Source of the DNA: Chamaelirium japonicum
Taxonomy: Eukaryota; Streptophyta; Magnoliopsida; Liliales; Melanthiaceae
Assembly: GCA_947650365.1 (NCBI GenBank)
Contig: OX393550.1
Location: 74,307,229 to 74,371,228 of the forward strand
Reading direction: 5' to 3'
Length of the DNA stretch: 64,000 bases
Shown here: positions 31,588 through 43,419 of the stretch, one piece after another
How the letters are laid out: each line of letters starts with the position of its first letter
Numbering within the stretch: position 1 is the first letter of the stretch
Made by a program: the position numbers and the translations under genes
The notes under the pieces: generated by a model
Told to the model about the DNA's origin: nothing
The model's database searches: none
Seen by the model: only the letters and a program-made list of their open reading frames with translations

Positions 31588-31895
31588 TTTTTTTTTTTTG
31601 ATACATCAGACTTAGGTCAGTACAGATTGACCCGGAAATCCTCGCACACCAGAGGAGATAGTATAGGTGGGAAATCTGCCTCCTAAAACCTCTTTAAATC
31701 CGATTTGCGAGCCTCTTGAGCTGGCTAATGAGCTGCCCGATTTTCCGACCTATGGATCCACTTCATTAATATTGTCTAAATCTATTTCCAGTTCTCCAAG
31801 CAGGACACAATAAGAGGGCTAACGGTCAAGGAGATGCCCTTGTCGAACAACAGTGCATCACGAGCAAGAGAGTACCTGTAGTTAATTTTTTCTTC
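31588..31895 (-). mobile_element. LINE (L1-type) 3' end, 5' truncated
   Basis: A T-run at 31588-31599 is the poly-A tail on the minus strand. Just upstream the minus strand encodes a decayed RNase H end: WIHRSENRAAH, comparable to the R-x-x-N-x-x-A-H/D motif at the C-terminus of plant LINE ORF2. Several stops are present. The 5' limit is approximate and no target duplication was found. Confidence 0.5.
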
Positions 31896-31973
31896 AAAGC
31901 TTTTAATTACTTGCTTCATTTGACACTGCAGTGAACCAAGCTAACTGATCCGAATAGGTTTCTTTTGCATTAG

Positions 31974-32752
31974 TTTTTTTTTTTTGGTATTCAGCAAAGG
32001 AGAGATCACAACCTGATCTCCAAGAGGCGCCACAGCCGGCGCAATTACAAATCCACCACCCGGCGGATACCACCGCCACCCCTGATGGGAACAAGACCGT
32101 CAACACCAGGCGGGGGAAGTCGCCAACACTAGCGCACCCAACCTACTAAACACAAAACTCCTCTCACCGACGGAGACATCATAGCTCCCAAACAAAGGAG
32201 AACGAGAACAGAAAAACAAAATAAAAACAAACCTCAAAAAAAGACAAAAAAACCAAGAGATCCACCGACATCAACTCCGGTAGCCCGGCCAAAATGCGGG
32301 AGTTGCAGCAGCTCCAACCTTCTGCCGGCGAACGCCACCGCCTCTACAGCTAATGGAACCCACGCCCCGATGAGATCTGGAAATCCACCAACTCCAATAA
32401 GGGGGCTGGGGCCAGATCTACCGTCCGGCGATAGATCCGTACTCCCGACGCCAAGAGGAGGAGGCCGCCGCCTGAGAGAAGGTCGCCACGCAACGCCGCC
32501 GAGACGAGAAACAAAAAAGATGGCCGCCCGGAGCTACCCCTATCTACAAGGGAAAGGAGAGAGAGCCAGATCCCATCCTGCAGTCGCCCCACCACGAGGT
32601 CCTGGCCTCTCCAGAGCCATCGCCGGCTTCCGAGGAGGCCAAGATCGGATCCCCTAACCCTAGGACAGAAGGGGAAAAAAAGGGGACAAAGCAGACCCAA
32701 TTAACAGGCCTGAAATGAGAAGAAAAAGAATGATCTCTACTATCAAAAACTA
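31974..32752 (-). mobile_element. Poly-A retroposon with 11-bp target duplication, 779 bp
   Basis: TTTTGCATTAG flanks the unit at 31963-31973 and 32753-32763. A T-run (31974-31985) directly follows the left duplication, so the element is a minus-strand reverse transcript with a poly-A tail. The body is GC-rich at its 5' end and T-rich further on. The longest minus frame (32700-32350, 116 codons) has no domain I recognise. It could be an internally deleted LINE (5' UTR plus tail), a long SINE or a processed transcript; the sequence does not decide. Confidence 0.75.
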
Positions 32753-32763
32753 TTTTGCATTAG

Positions 32764-33013
32764 CTATTGGCACAAATCTAGTCAAGTTTTTCAGACCTTA
32801 GCTGAGAGTGGAATGCGCACGGATGTACCCACCACATGTAAGTTCTTGTGCGCTCAACATCGGGAGTTGTGCTCACAACATCATCCCAAATTGAGGGTTT
32901 TGAGCCTTTTGAAATCGCTTGCTCATATCAATGGTAGCAATCAAAGATTAATAACCCTAAATGCATAACCTAGCCTCTTTTGAAAAGACAATCATAATTG
33001 GGGAAGAGTTTTC
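32764..33013. other. Flank of the young copia element
   Basis: About 250 bp without a recognised feature. It should continue into 38975 once the copia insertion is removed, so it may be the 3' end or LTR of the decayed copia element seen there, but I could not identify it. Confidence 0.3.
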
Positions 33014-33557
33014 TGTTATCTACAAGTGAAAAGATCTCACCTAAAAAATTAGATGATATACAAATTTCAACAAAATTAAATCAATTCTATAATGCTAGAA
33101 ATAAAATATTATGCTATTCATGCAATGCCTAATAAAGATAGGATTAAGATCTCATGAATATTTGTATATTTATTATGCTAGAATTAAAAGATTGAATATT
33201 AGATATATAGATGCTAGTTGACTATGATCTAGGATTTCTAATTTACAAAATAGAGAAATCAAAAATAAAGAGTTTGGATGGAGCCTGTTTGGTCGAAGCG
33301 TGCAAGCGCTGTCCTAAAAGTCGATTGCCCCCTGCGTGCGGGTCTTCCGGCAACGACTAGTAGAGATACGACGACCCAGCCGGTAGGCTCTCCCTCCCGT
33401 CGGCACGACTTCGAGAGGGTGTACGGCGAACCCCAATGTAGCTTTCAAGAACCCAACAGTTAGCAAAGATCGAAACATAAATAGAGAATGAAAAGGACAG
33501 AGTTTTTGGTAGCAAAAGCACAACTTATTCTTCTAAAAACTCTATGGTCTTGGGTCT

Positions 33558-33565
33558 CTTATATA
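33558..33565 (-). promoter_or_regulatory. LTR TATA box of the young copia element
   Basis: TATATAAG in the context GGCCTATATAAGAGACC on the minus strand; the same box is in the other LTR (near 38770). It lies about 95 bases downstream of the AACGGCTA cluster. Confidence 0.7.
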
Positions 33566-33660
33566 GGCCCAGCCCAAGATGTGTTGATGGCTACCCATTC
33601 ATTTGGATTTAATGGGCTTTTAAAGCCCAGCCATTAGATCACATTTAGTGTGAACGTTTT

Positions 33661-33697
33661 TAGCCGTTTCTAGCCGTTTGTAGCCGTTATAGCCGTT
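33661..33697 (-). promoter_or_regulatory. Four AACGGCTA sites spaced about 10 bp
   Basis: On plus, TAGCCGTT starts at 33661, 33671, 33681 and 33690; on the minus strand these are AACGGCTA. The word matches the core and 3' half of the plant MSA element (AACGG followed by two pyrimidines and A) bound by MYB3R factors. In the other LTR one site is changed to TAGCTGTT. A role in transcription is inference. Confidence 0.5.
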
Positions 33698-34312
33698 ATA
33701 AACCAACATGATGATATTTTGTTTTTAAAACACAAATAAATAAATAAAATCTTAACAATCCCCCACATGTTTTAAAAACATCAAATATTCTAAATATTAA
33801 AAAAAATTAAAAAAAAATAAAATATAAAATAATTTGCTGGATTCATTATACTATGTAATGGGTGTAGGTACCTCTCGGTTTGAACCTCCACTTAGTAAAA
33901 ATTATATCCGTCTGTAGTACCTTGGTGGACTATGCCTTGAACCAGGACTATGGTTCAGACTTTTATAAGATTCACACATAGTATAGCTAATTTAGGGTTC
34001 TAGACGGGTTGCGCTATTTAGGCCATGCGCAAGTATCTTTCATGTGTTTTTTAGAGTATCGCCCAATACTCATTGTTGCGGCCACACAACTACACATATA
34101 GGTGAGTCCTTATAAGGGTGCGAGCAAGGTAGCACCCTGTCTCATGGATCTTGGACTTATTAAGAGTAAAAACTCATCATAATCCCTTGCTTTTATGAGA
34201 ACTGGCGCCCTAGGGATGGGAGGAGAGATCAGTGCTCCTCATAGTCACCTATACGGTTTGTTTCTACCCATTGAACCTCCGTGAGGTTGGGTTGCTACCG
34301 TGGTGATCTTTC

Positions 34313-37300
34313 TTATGGGCTTAAACCCATCCCCCTCGACGCTTCTAGAACCACTGTTCTAGATAAGCCTTTTGTTAATTGATCGGCCAAATTCTTTTCC
34401 GATCTTACAAAACTTAAGGCAATCATATGATTTTTTATTTTATATCTTAATGACTTATGTCGTACTTTTAAATGACGATCCATCTTTACGTCTGCATTTT
34501 CTTGTTTGCATTTGTCTATAGCAGATCTACAATCACAATGTATAGAAATAGCTGGCAAGGGTTTTTCTACTAGAGGTATATCTATTAGTAAATCCCTAAG
34601 CCACTCAGCTTCGGTACAGGCAGTATCGAGAGCAATCATTTCAGACTCCATAGTACTTCTAGCTATTACAGTCTGTTTGATGATTTCCAAGATACTGCTG
34701 CTCCTCCTAGGAGGAATACATATCATGTAGTTGACTTCACATCTAGTGAGTCACTAATCCAATTGGCATCGCTATAACCCTCTAAAATAGCTAGATATCC
34801 ACTAAATCGTAGTCCATAGGATATTGTACCTTTAAGGTATCTAAGGATCCTCTCTAAAGCATTCCAATGTTCAGTACTTGGATTATTAGTGTATCTGCTA
34901 AGTCTATTTACCGCATGTGCTATATCAGGCCTTGTATAATTGGTTAGGAATCCTAGAGATCCTATAATTTGTGCATATTCCTTTTGGAGTGCAGGGAATC
35001 CTTGATTTTTCTTTAGGTGTATGCTAGCATCGAATGGTGTCGATATAGGATTACAATCAAAGTAATAAAACTTTCTCAAAATTTTCTCTATGTAGTGTTC
35101 TTGGGACAAGATTAATCCTTCGGGTTTTCTAATAATCTTGGTGTTAAGAATAATATCCGTTTGTCCTAAATCTTTCATATCAAAATTTTGAGATAAGAAT
35201 GATTTAACCTTATTTATAATTTGCATACTCGTGCCAAAAATCAATATATCATCAACATATAGACATAGGATAACCTTTTCATTTTCTTTTACTTTATAGT
35301 ATACGCATTCATCCGTTTTATTTATCTCAAATCCAAAAGAGAGAATAGTTCTATCAAATTTTTTATGCCACTGTTTAGGAGCTTGCTTAAGTCCATACAG
35401 TGATCTGATTAATTTACAGACTTTCTTCTCTTGACCTAAAGTTATAAATCCATCAGGTTGATTCATATAAATCTCCTCATCTAGATCTCCGTACAAGAAG
35501 GCTGTCTTAACGTCCATTTGGTGAATGAACAACTTATGAATTGAAGCTAGGGCTAGTAGGACTCTAATAGTTGTTATTCTCGCTACTAGAGCATATACAT
35601 CAAAATAGTCCACTCCATGCTTTTGGTTGAACCCCTTAGCTACTAACCTAGCTTTAAATTTATCTATAGTGCCATCTGGTCTAAGTTTCTTCTTAAATAC
35701 CCACTTACATCCTATGGGTTTACAACCAGGAGGGAGATCAGTCAGTTCCCAGGTATGGTTCTGCATAATTGACTGAATCTCATTGTCAATGGCCTCCTTC
35801 CAATACGGGGAGTCATAGGACTTTATGGCATCCTCATAGGTTGTAGGAGTATCTTCTATTAATAGAGCATAAAAGTCATCAAATGTCTTTTCTACCCTTT
35901 GTCTTTTACTTCTTCTAGGCTCAATTGATGACTCTTCTTCTATTTGTCTTATGGGACTAGAACCTATGTTTGGATTGGAACTAGAACCTATCTCTGTAAT
36001 ATCGGTTCGATCTTGATTTCTAACTCTAGTCTTAAAGGGAAATATACTTTCAAAGTATGTCGCATCTCTGGCTTCCATGATGGTGTTATTTGAGATTTCT
36101 TCTATCTCAGAGTTAAAGACTAGAAATCGATTAGCATTGCTATTTAATGCATAACCAATGAATACAGCATCTACTGTTTTGGGTCCTATCTTCTTTCTTT
36201 TATTGTCAGGAATTCTAACTTTTGCTAAACACCCCCACACTTTGAGATAGTTCAAAGTGGGCTTCCTATTCTTCCACAGCTCATAGGGGGTAAGGTTGTT
36301 GTTTTTAGAGGGAATACGATTAAGAATGAAATTGGCTGCTAATAGGGCTTCCCCCCACAAGTTCTCAGGTGCTCCTGAGCTAATTAACATGGCATTGACC
36401 ATATCCATAAGGGTTCTATTCTTTCTTTCGGCTACTCCATTTGATTGAGGGGTATATGGAGCAGTCACCTCATGAATTATTCCAGATATTTCACAGAATA
36501 TAGATAATTCATTTGAGGTATATTCTCCACCTCGGTCAGATCTAAGAATTTTTAAGGTCTTATCTTTCTGGTTTTCAGCCTCAGCTTTGTAGACCTTAAA
36601 TTTGTTTAATACCTCATCTTTCGTTTTTATGAGGTAAATATAACAATACTTAGATAGGTCATCAATAAAAGTAACGAAGTATCTGTTACCACCTCTCGAG
36701 ATTCTTCCTGAGTCACATACATCGCTATGGACTAATTCGAGGAGATCAGAGTCTCTATCTATTGTTCTGAAAGGCTTCTTGGCTTGTTTGGCTTCTACAC
36801 AGATTTCACATCTGTCGTGATGTTGGGTATCTACCTTAGGTATCAGGTTTAGGTTCATCATTCTTTTGATGGCGTTGTAGTTAACATGACCTAGTCTAGA
36901 GTGCCAGGTGGAGGAAGACTCAATGTTCAAAATAACGGGACTACTGTTATTTGAAGGGATACATGTATTCAGCTTAAATAAGCCGTCAGTCATGAATCCT
37001 TTTCCTATGAAAGACACGCCCTTAGTTATAATCACTTTGTTTGACTCGAATACTAGTTTATATCCGTGTTGGACTAGGAGGAACCCACTAATAAGGTTGC
37101 GTCTAATCTCTGGAACATGGTAGACATTGCTTAGGATTAGGGTCTTGTCTGATGTCAGCTTTAGGTTGACTCGACCTATTCCTAGCATGTGGGCTTCGAA
37201 ATTATTACCCATGGTCATTACTCCTCTATTTGAGATCTCATATGTAGAGAACCAGGAATGATCAGAACATACATGAATATTAGCTCCGGTATCTATCCAC

Positions 37301-37419
37301 CAGTCAAGTGCTTGGATTGCCAAGTTTATTTCTGGGGTAAATTGAACTAGCCTACAAATGGTCCCAGTAGATCCTGTTGCCATTTCGATTTTTGGGTTAA
37401 GACTTCGTGTCAGGTGCAC
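34313..37419 (-). pseudogene. pol: Copia pol: protease, integrase, RT, RNase H (two lesions)
   Basis: An 898-codon frame (37419-34723) continues into a second one (34726-34313). Near residue 40 is the protease triad in WWIDTGANIHVC. Next come the pre-integrase finger (WHSRLGHVNY, CEICVEAKQ), the integrase triad (HSDVCD, RSDRGGEYTS, NGVAERKNR), RT with [12 protein letters not shown] and LYVDDILIFG, and RNase H starting GYSDANW. A TGA after K-S-T-T (about 34726) and a single-base deletion shortly after it (about 34685) split RNase H; the rest (STMESEMIALD, IHCDCRSAID, NLADQLTKGL) is intact. RT reads A-L-V-A-R where A-P-V-A-R is usual. The start ATG is arbitrary because gag is missing upstream. 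Confidence 0.92.
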
Positions 37420-38116
37420 TTACACTAGAAGTATTTGACCACTTATCAAATGCTCTAGATTATGGGGATTACAGACGAGACACCCATACACAAGTGTATA
37501 CGCCGAGCTCTCCCTACTAGAGTTTTGATTAGGTGGATAGATTTGGATTTTAGCTAGATTAGACTTAGATATCCAAATGAAATTCCAGATTGTAACGGCC
37601 AGATCAGCTCCAGATGGGTGGTGGAGCACTAGGCTCGCTTAAATACCAGTCCGTCTTAGGCACGTATGCCTTTTTGACAAGCTTTTCTAGACACCGTTAC
37701 GCAATAGAATAGTCACTGGAGATCGTGAAGTTACTAGTCTAGCGATAAGTTTTTATATTTTAATTAGATGAAGTACTATTCTTTTCTATAACTAATTAGT
37801 TTCTCAAATTAAAATTATTTTTCTTATAATTTAATTTTCAAGTGTTCTAACTAGAATATAGGAAACAATTTACGCAAATGACAAAATATGCTAAGAACTA
37901 ATATTAGGATATTGGCTAATTACAATTAGCAATAGATACTACTACTAGCAAATTCGTATTAATGAAATATGCTATTTTAAAACAAGAAGTTTTTTTTTTT
38001 TTTTTTTTTTTTTCTAGTAAAATGATTATTTTAATCTCTACAAGAACATGGATGATTATAATGAATATTTAACGAATGAATATACAATATATGAGAGCAT
38101 ATGACAAATATATAAA

Positions 38117-38163
<47 letters not shown>

Positions 38164-38225
38164 ATTTTTATTTAGCATATAACATGTAGCTAATTTGAAT
38201 TTTACAAATGAATCGACTTTTAGAA
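37420..38225 (-). other. Internal 5' region of the young copia element; gag missing
   Basis: Minus-strand bases between the 5' LTR and protease. A frame at 37629-37420 may be a remnant of the gag/knuckle junction (C-L-V-C-N-P-H), but no UBN2-type capsid is present. The remainder is AT-rich, with a T-run of over 20 (37990-38011) and a TA microsatellite (about 38118-38160). The usual tRNA-Met primer site is not seen next to the LTR; the bases there read TTCTAAAAGTCG. Confidence 0.6.
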
Positions 38226-38969
38226 TGTTATCTACAAGTGAAAAGATCTCACCTAAAAAATTAGATGATATACAAATTTCAACAAAATTAAATCAATTCT
38301 ATAATGCTAGAAATAAAATATTATGCTATTCATGCAATGCCTAATAAAGATAGGATTAAGATCTCATGAATATTTGTATATTTATTATGCTAGAATAAAA
38401 AGATTGAATATTAGATATATAGATGCTAGTTGACTATGATCTAGGATTTCTAATTTACAAAATAGAGAAATCAAAAATAGAGAGTTTGGATGGAGCCTGT
38501 TTGGTCGAAGCGCGCAAGCGCTGTCCTAAAAGTCGATTGCCCCCTGCGTGCGGGTCTTCCGGCAACGACTAGTAGAGATACGACGACCCAACCGGTAGGC
38601 TCTCCCTCCTGTCGGCACGACTTCTAGAGGGTGTACGGCGAACCCCAATGTAGCTTTCAAGAACCCAGCAGTTAGCAAAGATCGAAACATAAATAGAGAA
38701 TGAAAAGGACAGAGTTTTTGGTAGCAAAAGCACAACTTATTCTTCTAAAAACTCTATGGTCTTGGGTCTCTTATATAGGCCCAACCCAAGATGTGTTGAT
38801 GGCTACCCATTCATTTGGATTTAATGGGCTTTTAAAGCCCAGCCATTAGATCACATTTAGTGTGAACGTTTTTAGCCGTTTCTAGCCGTTTGTAGCTGTT
38901 ATAGCCGTTATAAACCAACATGATGATATTTTGTTTTTAAAACACAAATAAATAAATAAAATCTTAACA
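38226..38969 (-). repeat. 5' LTR of the young copia element (744 bp)
   Basis: Direct repeat of 33014-33757, ending before the target duplication TTTTC. See the partner LTR for promoter features. Confidence 0.94.
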
Positions 38970-38974
38970 TTTTC

Positions 38975-40863
38975 TTGGTACGGAAGTGCTGAACTGGGTT
39001 ATGCACTATCTAAACTGCGCTCTGATTATCGCAGTGAATTGTCATCATGCCTTAATCGATGTCGTAATCGGCTAACATATGGTTATTCAAAGTAGCTGAG
39101 TGCAACATGAACCAACAACAATATAATCTGCTTCAGCGGTGGAAAGTGACATGGAATTTTGCTTCATACTGTGTCAAGACACTAAGCAATTTCCAATATA
39201 GAAAGCACACCTCGAAGTAGGTTTTCCGTCGTCTGCACATCTAAGCCAATCTGCATCTGTGAAGCCAATAGTCTCCACAGATATAACAAACAGATACCAC
39301 AGACCCAACTCAGATGAGCTCCTAATTAACGTATCTGATAATTCGCTTAACTACTGTCAAGTGCGACTCCTTCGAACATGACTGGTACCTTGCACAAAAA
39401 CCAACGCTGAATGCAATGTCTGGAAGACTCGCAGTCAAATGCAGGAGACTCCCGATTATACTTATGTACAGTGTTTGATCCACTGGAGCATCTACATCAT
39501 CCTTGGACAACTTAAGTGTAGTAGCCATAGGCGTTCGTGTTGATCTTGATTGCTCAAGGCCGAACTTCTTCACAAGGTTGTTTGTATACTTGGACTAAGA
39601 CAAGAATATCCCATCATGCTTCTGCTTCACTTACAGGCCCATGAACAAAGAAAGTTCACAACTATACATGTTTCAAAATCTGAACTCATCATGTCAGAAA
39701 AGGTTTGAACATGGATGGAAATCTATTTGGTCCCGATGATATTGATTCCCTTAGGCGTAGGGACAAGATCCCAGACATCTTATCTCTTGAATTGACTAAG
39801 ATCATCCTGCATTGTATTAATCCAGTTCACATCAGTAAACTTCCTTCATGATCTTGGGCTCAATACTAGAGATATAGTAGGAATAGTTAATGAAGTTGTT
39901 AACTTGTGTCTGAGTACTAATACAAGAACCAAAATGACCAGTGACTTAAGAGGTTGTATAGTCTCTCTGAATTTACAATGGTGGTTGTCTCCCTATGGTA
40001 GATTGAGGTTCTTCCTCCGATTCGACTTCAGATATGGGTTTAGGAGAGGAATGAGGATTTACCTCGATCAATGGATTGATGAATAAAAGTTTCCACATCA
40101 TCTGCATCAAGCTTCGTTGGTTCTACAACCATGTCATCAATCTTGTATTGTAGGACTCTACCATTGTCTTGGTATAGAGGTTGTAGACTCTGAAAGCCTT
40201 GCTATCAGGAGAGTACTTTAAAATATTTCCTCGTCGCTTTGGGAATCAAACTTAGCCAGGTGCTCATAATCCTTCAAAATATAGCACTTGCTTCCGAAGA
40301 CTCGGAAATGTTTGACATTTGGCCTTTCTCTGAACCATCTTTCTTACATAGCCTTGGCGGTTCTCGATCTCAGATTGACTCTATTAATGATATAGCAAGC
40401 TATAATCATAGCCTCTGCTTATAAATGCTTGGGCAATTTCTTGCTATGCAAGAAGGTTCTGGCCATTTGTTGAAGGACCCGATTTTTTTCTCTCAACAAT
40501 CACATTCGGATGGGGGATTCCAGATGCCAAACATTCATGTTTGATACCACACTAATGCATGTAATCATTGAGCATGGGGTGCATGAATTCACCACCATGA
40601 TTCGTCTAGATTCTGTTTATAGAACTCCTCTTTTCGTTTTGCGAGCATTGACAAATCTTGATGACGTTATTAGCAGCGTCTGACTTCTCTATTAGGAAGG
40701 CTACCCATGTACGCCTATCCACACCGACCAAAATATATCGCTATCATCCCAAGCTCTCTGTCGGAATAAGACCCATTAGGTCCATATGAAGTAACTCAAG
40801 AGGCCTAGTGGTGGCGATCTCACTCACACGTTTGTGAGCTTATTTAATATGTTTCCCTTTTTC
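38975..40863 (-). pseudogene. pol: Decayed copia pol (RNase H, RT, integrase start)
   Basis: Minus-strand coding remains of an older, Tork/TAR-like copia element. Near 39320-38980 the RNase H reads WAGCADDGKPTSRCAFYIGN and LSTAEADYIVVGSCCTQLLW. At 39573-39322 the RT end is KFGLEQSRSTRTPMATTLKL and FCARYQSCSKESHLTVVKRI. Between 39600 and 40600 only patches remain. At 40860-40760 the integrase entry reads HKRVSEIATTRPLELLHMDL. Many stops and shifts are present. It is cut on the right by the gypsy LTR at 40869 and resumes at 49668; on the left it is cut by the young copia element. Confidence 0.8.
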
Positions 40864-41074
40864 ACACCTGTAACACCTGGAAATTTAAAAAAAATATTTT
40901 ATTGAGTTGAAAAACACTGAAATAGGTAATAATCAAACCGTAAATTTTTCAATTCAAAAATCGGACTACGCCAATGCGTCCGCCTCGTCGAAACGGTTAA
41001 AAACCATATATAAATTTTTATCATTCGACTTATCATATACTATGTCAGAATAAAAAAATAAATAAATCTTTGTA

Positions 41075-41540
41075 AGGGTTTGATCCCTAGAGCTCACGTG
41101 TACTTTGCAGGTGTCATTTTCCGTGCTTGCGAGGTCATAGAGAGGCTAGAGCTAACTTACACGGGTTGCAAGTTCTTAAAAGAGTTGATGCTTTCTCTGT
41201 CATTGTGGAGGGGGACAATCAAGTCCTCATTCACCTCCTGTCAGATAGGGATCTATCTCCTCCATGGCAGATATAGAGCACTGTATCTGACTGCAGGATG
41301 TTATCTATTGGATTCTCCCAGTGCGTTTTCTCCCATGTTCGAAGGAATCATACTAGCTGCGCAGATCAGCTAGCAAAGCTTGCCTTACAAGAAAAGGAGT
41401 CCTTTTCTTCTTTCACTGCCTCTCCATGTATCGCCCGTCTAATCTGATATGGACTTGATAAATAATTATAATCAGGTTCCTGACTTTCGGGTTGGGGCGC
41501 CATGAATAGAACCCCGTAGTTCCTGCTAAAAAAAAAAAAA
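41075..41540 (+). mobile_element. LINE (L1-type) 3' end, 5' truncated
   Basis: The plus strand encodes the end of a plant LINE RNase H: AFSVIVEGDNQVLIHLL (E-G-D-N), then VRRNHTSCADQLAKLALQE, the R-R-x-N-x-x-A-D-x-L-A motif. A poly-A tail lies at 41528-41540. One or more stops interrupt it. No clear target duplication was found, and the 5' limit is approximate. Confidence 0.72.
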
Positions 41541-42528
41541 GCATTCACCTCTACAATAATATTTAATTATGAATAAAAAAATGAAATAATAATATAAAAT
41601 CCAATGTAAAGACCAAAGGTTGATAACCATAAAAACCTGGTAGTTAACGGTTAGTGATAGTGTATAGTGTTGAGATACACATACCCGTAGATTACCTGTA
41701 TAGGATACCCCTTGTCTTTCTTGTATGATTGATATATAATTGGCCCTTGGCCTAATGAGATTTTTCATCCATTCTCCCAAAACCCTAGCCTCTCTCTCTC
41801 TCTCTCCTTCTCCATCCTCCCCATGCTAGGGAACGCCTGTCACATGGTATCAGAGCGGATGATCCCGAGGTCCTCCGACGAGGTCTTACCCTCCGACGAG
41901 ATCTCCTCTCTCACGGCCTCCAGATCCGCAGATCCCCGGCTCAGATCCGGCCACAGCCCTTCCCAGTCTGGCAACTCCTTTCCCGGCCACAGTCCCAGAT
42001 CCAGCCGATCTGGATCAGATCTGCCCCAGATCCGGCACAGATCTGGTCGTCGACGTGGATCCATCTCCAGCTCTCCCTCGCCGGACTGCCTCAGATCACA
42101 GATCTGATCCCCCTCTGAGCTCTCTTCCCGACGACGTCCGACGGAGCGCCAGATCGCAGATCTGATCCCCCTCTGGTCTCTTCCTCGCCGGACTGCCAAT
42201 CCCCCTCTGAGCTCTTTTCCCGACGAGGTCCGACGAGCGCCACCTGTACCTCCAGAGGCTACCAGTGCCCTCGTCAGATCCTTACCGACCTCCCTCCAGT
42301 CTTCGGAAGCCTCGACGAGCTCGGATCTGTAGTCATCCGCGAGGCCTCCTTCCAGATCGAAGGGCTTCATCAGCCTACCCCTCCTCAGCTCCGTGCGATC
42401 TGCCCACCTCTCTTCTTGTTGAGGATTTGTAACATGAGATCTGTCTCGAGCACTCCAATGATCTGCTCCTCAAGCCACTAGATCCAGCCGGATCTAGTTC
42501 CTCTCCGGCGAGCAGTCTGAGATCCTCT

Positions 42529-43419
42529 TTGCCACAGATCCACTCTTCATATCGCTGCCATGCCGACTCCTCCTCCGTAGATGCCCCTCCGCCCGTGCCA
42601 CTGCCCTCCGAGAGCCTCCCATTCGAGTATACTCGTGACTTCCTGCCGAGTTCGACGGACTTCCTTCTCGCCTCCTCCGTCGACTGGGAAGCATGGGCAG
42701 CCACCGTCCAAACCACGCTTCTCGGATGTGGCCTCCTTGGATTACTCAACGGCACCACAGCGGCACCGAGTCAAGCTTTCCCCACCACCCTTTAAGCGTG
42801 GCGCCTTCGTGATGCACGTGTCGCCGCCTACCTTGTCGCTTCGGTCGATCGAACGATGCGCGTTGACCTTGCTGCTCTTGGAGCATCCACAGCCATATGG
42901 CGCTCCCTAGTTGAGCATTTCGTAGAGTCTAGCGGCGCCCGCGAGTATGCTCTTCTCTCTCAGGTTCAGTCCGAATAGCAGGGTGATCGTACGATCCAAC
43001 AATTCCATGCACAGATACGTGATTACTGGCAGGAGCTTCAGTCACTGGTACCTCCCATCCCTCCTGAGTGTTGTACCGCCCACCAGGCCTTCTGGGAGCA
43101 CCGTCAGCTTTACCAGTTCCTGATGGCCCTTCGACCAAAGTTTGGCCCACTTGCTGGCTCCTTGATCCACCGAGACCCACTTCCACGCTGGGATGCTGCC
43201 ATTGCTGAGTTCATCGCCGAAGAGACCAGGCTGCGTACCATCGCCACCAGGGCTCCTCTGTCCCCCTCCAGCCACACGGGCATCCTTGCTGCAGCCCCAG
43301 CTGCCTCTTTTACTTCTGCCTCTAGTCGTGATCGGCTTGTGTGCACTCACTGCCACAAACAAGGTCATGTCATCGCCACATGTTGGAAGCTGCATCCCGA
43401 GAAGAGGCAGGGACCCTGA
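42529..43419 (+). pseudogene. gag: Copia gag with zinc knuckle, broken
   Basis: UBN2-type gag. It includes SLPFEYTRDFLPSSTDFLLA and WEAWAATVQTTLLGCGLLGL near the start, RTIQQFHAQIRDYWQELQSL around 42990, QLYQFLMALRPKFGPL around 43115, and the knuckle CTHCHKQGHVIATCW (about 43345-43390) with all four ligands. Stops at about 42793 (TAA) and 42976 (TAG in a CAG context) interrupt it. The true N-terminus lies upstream in a decayed frame. Confidence 0.8.

Larger units (their letters stand above)
33014..33757 (-). repeat. 3' LTR of the young copia element (744 bp)
   Basis: Near-identical to 38226-38969. On the minus strand it holds a cluster of AACGGCTA words, then a TATATAAG box (33565-33558). 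Confidence 0.94.
33014..38969 (-). mobile_element. Young copia element lacking most of gag (5956 bp)
   Basis: Two 744-bp LTRs (33014-33757 and 38226-38969), both TGTTATC...TTAACA on plus, and the perfect target duplication TTTTC (33009-33013, 38970-38974). The minus strand carries protease, integrase, reverse transcriptase and RNase H in one near-intact frame. A polypurine tract (GTGGGGGAT) precedes the 3' LTR at 33758. About nine LTR differences by eye over 744 bp make this the youngest large insertion in the window. Between the 5' LTR and protease there are only about 800 bases, with no gag. Confidence 0.94.

Noticed and set aside
32350..32700. 116-codon minus-strand protein gene
   Set aside because: It is contained in a retroposon with poly-A tail and target duplication and shows no known domain; could be chance in GC-rich DNA.
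41823..42758. Host gene with Ser/Arg-rich product
   Set aside because: It lies directly downstream of a copia primer site, between matched 196-bp LTRs, and is the decayed leader and gag of that element; GATC-rich words explain the composition.
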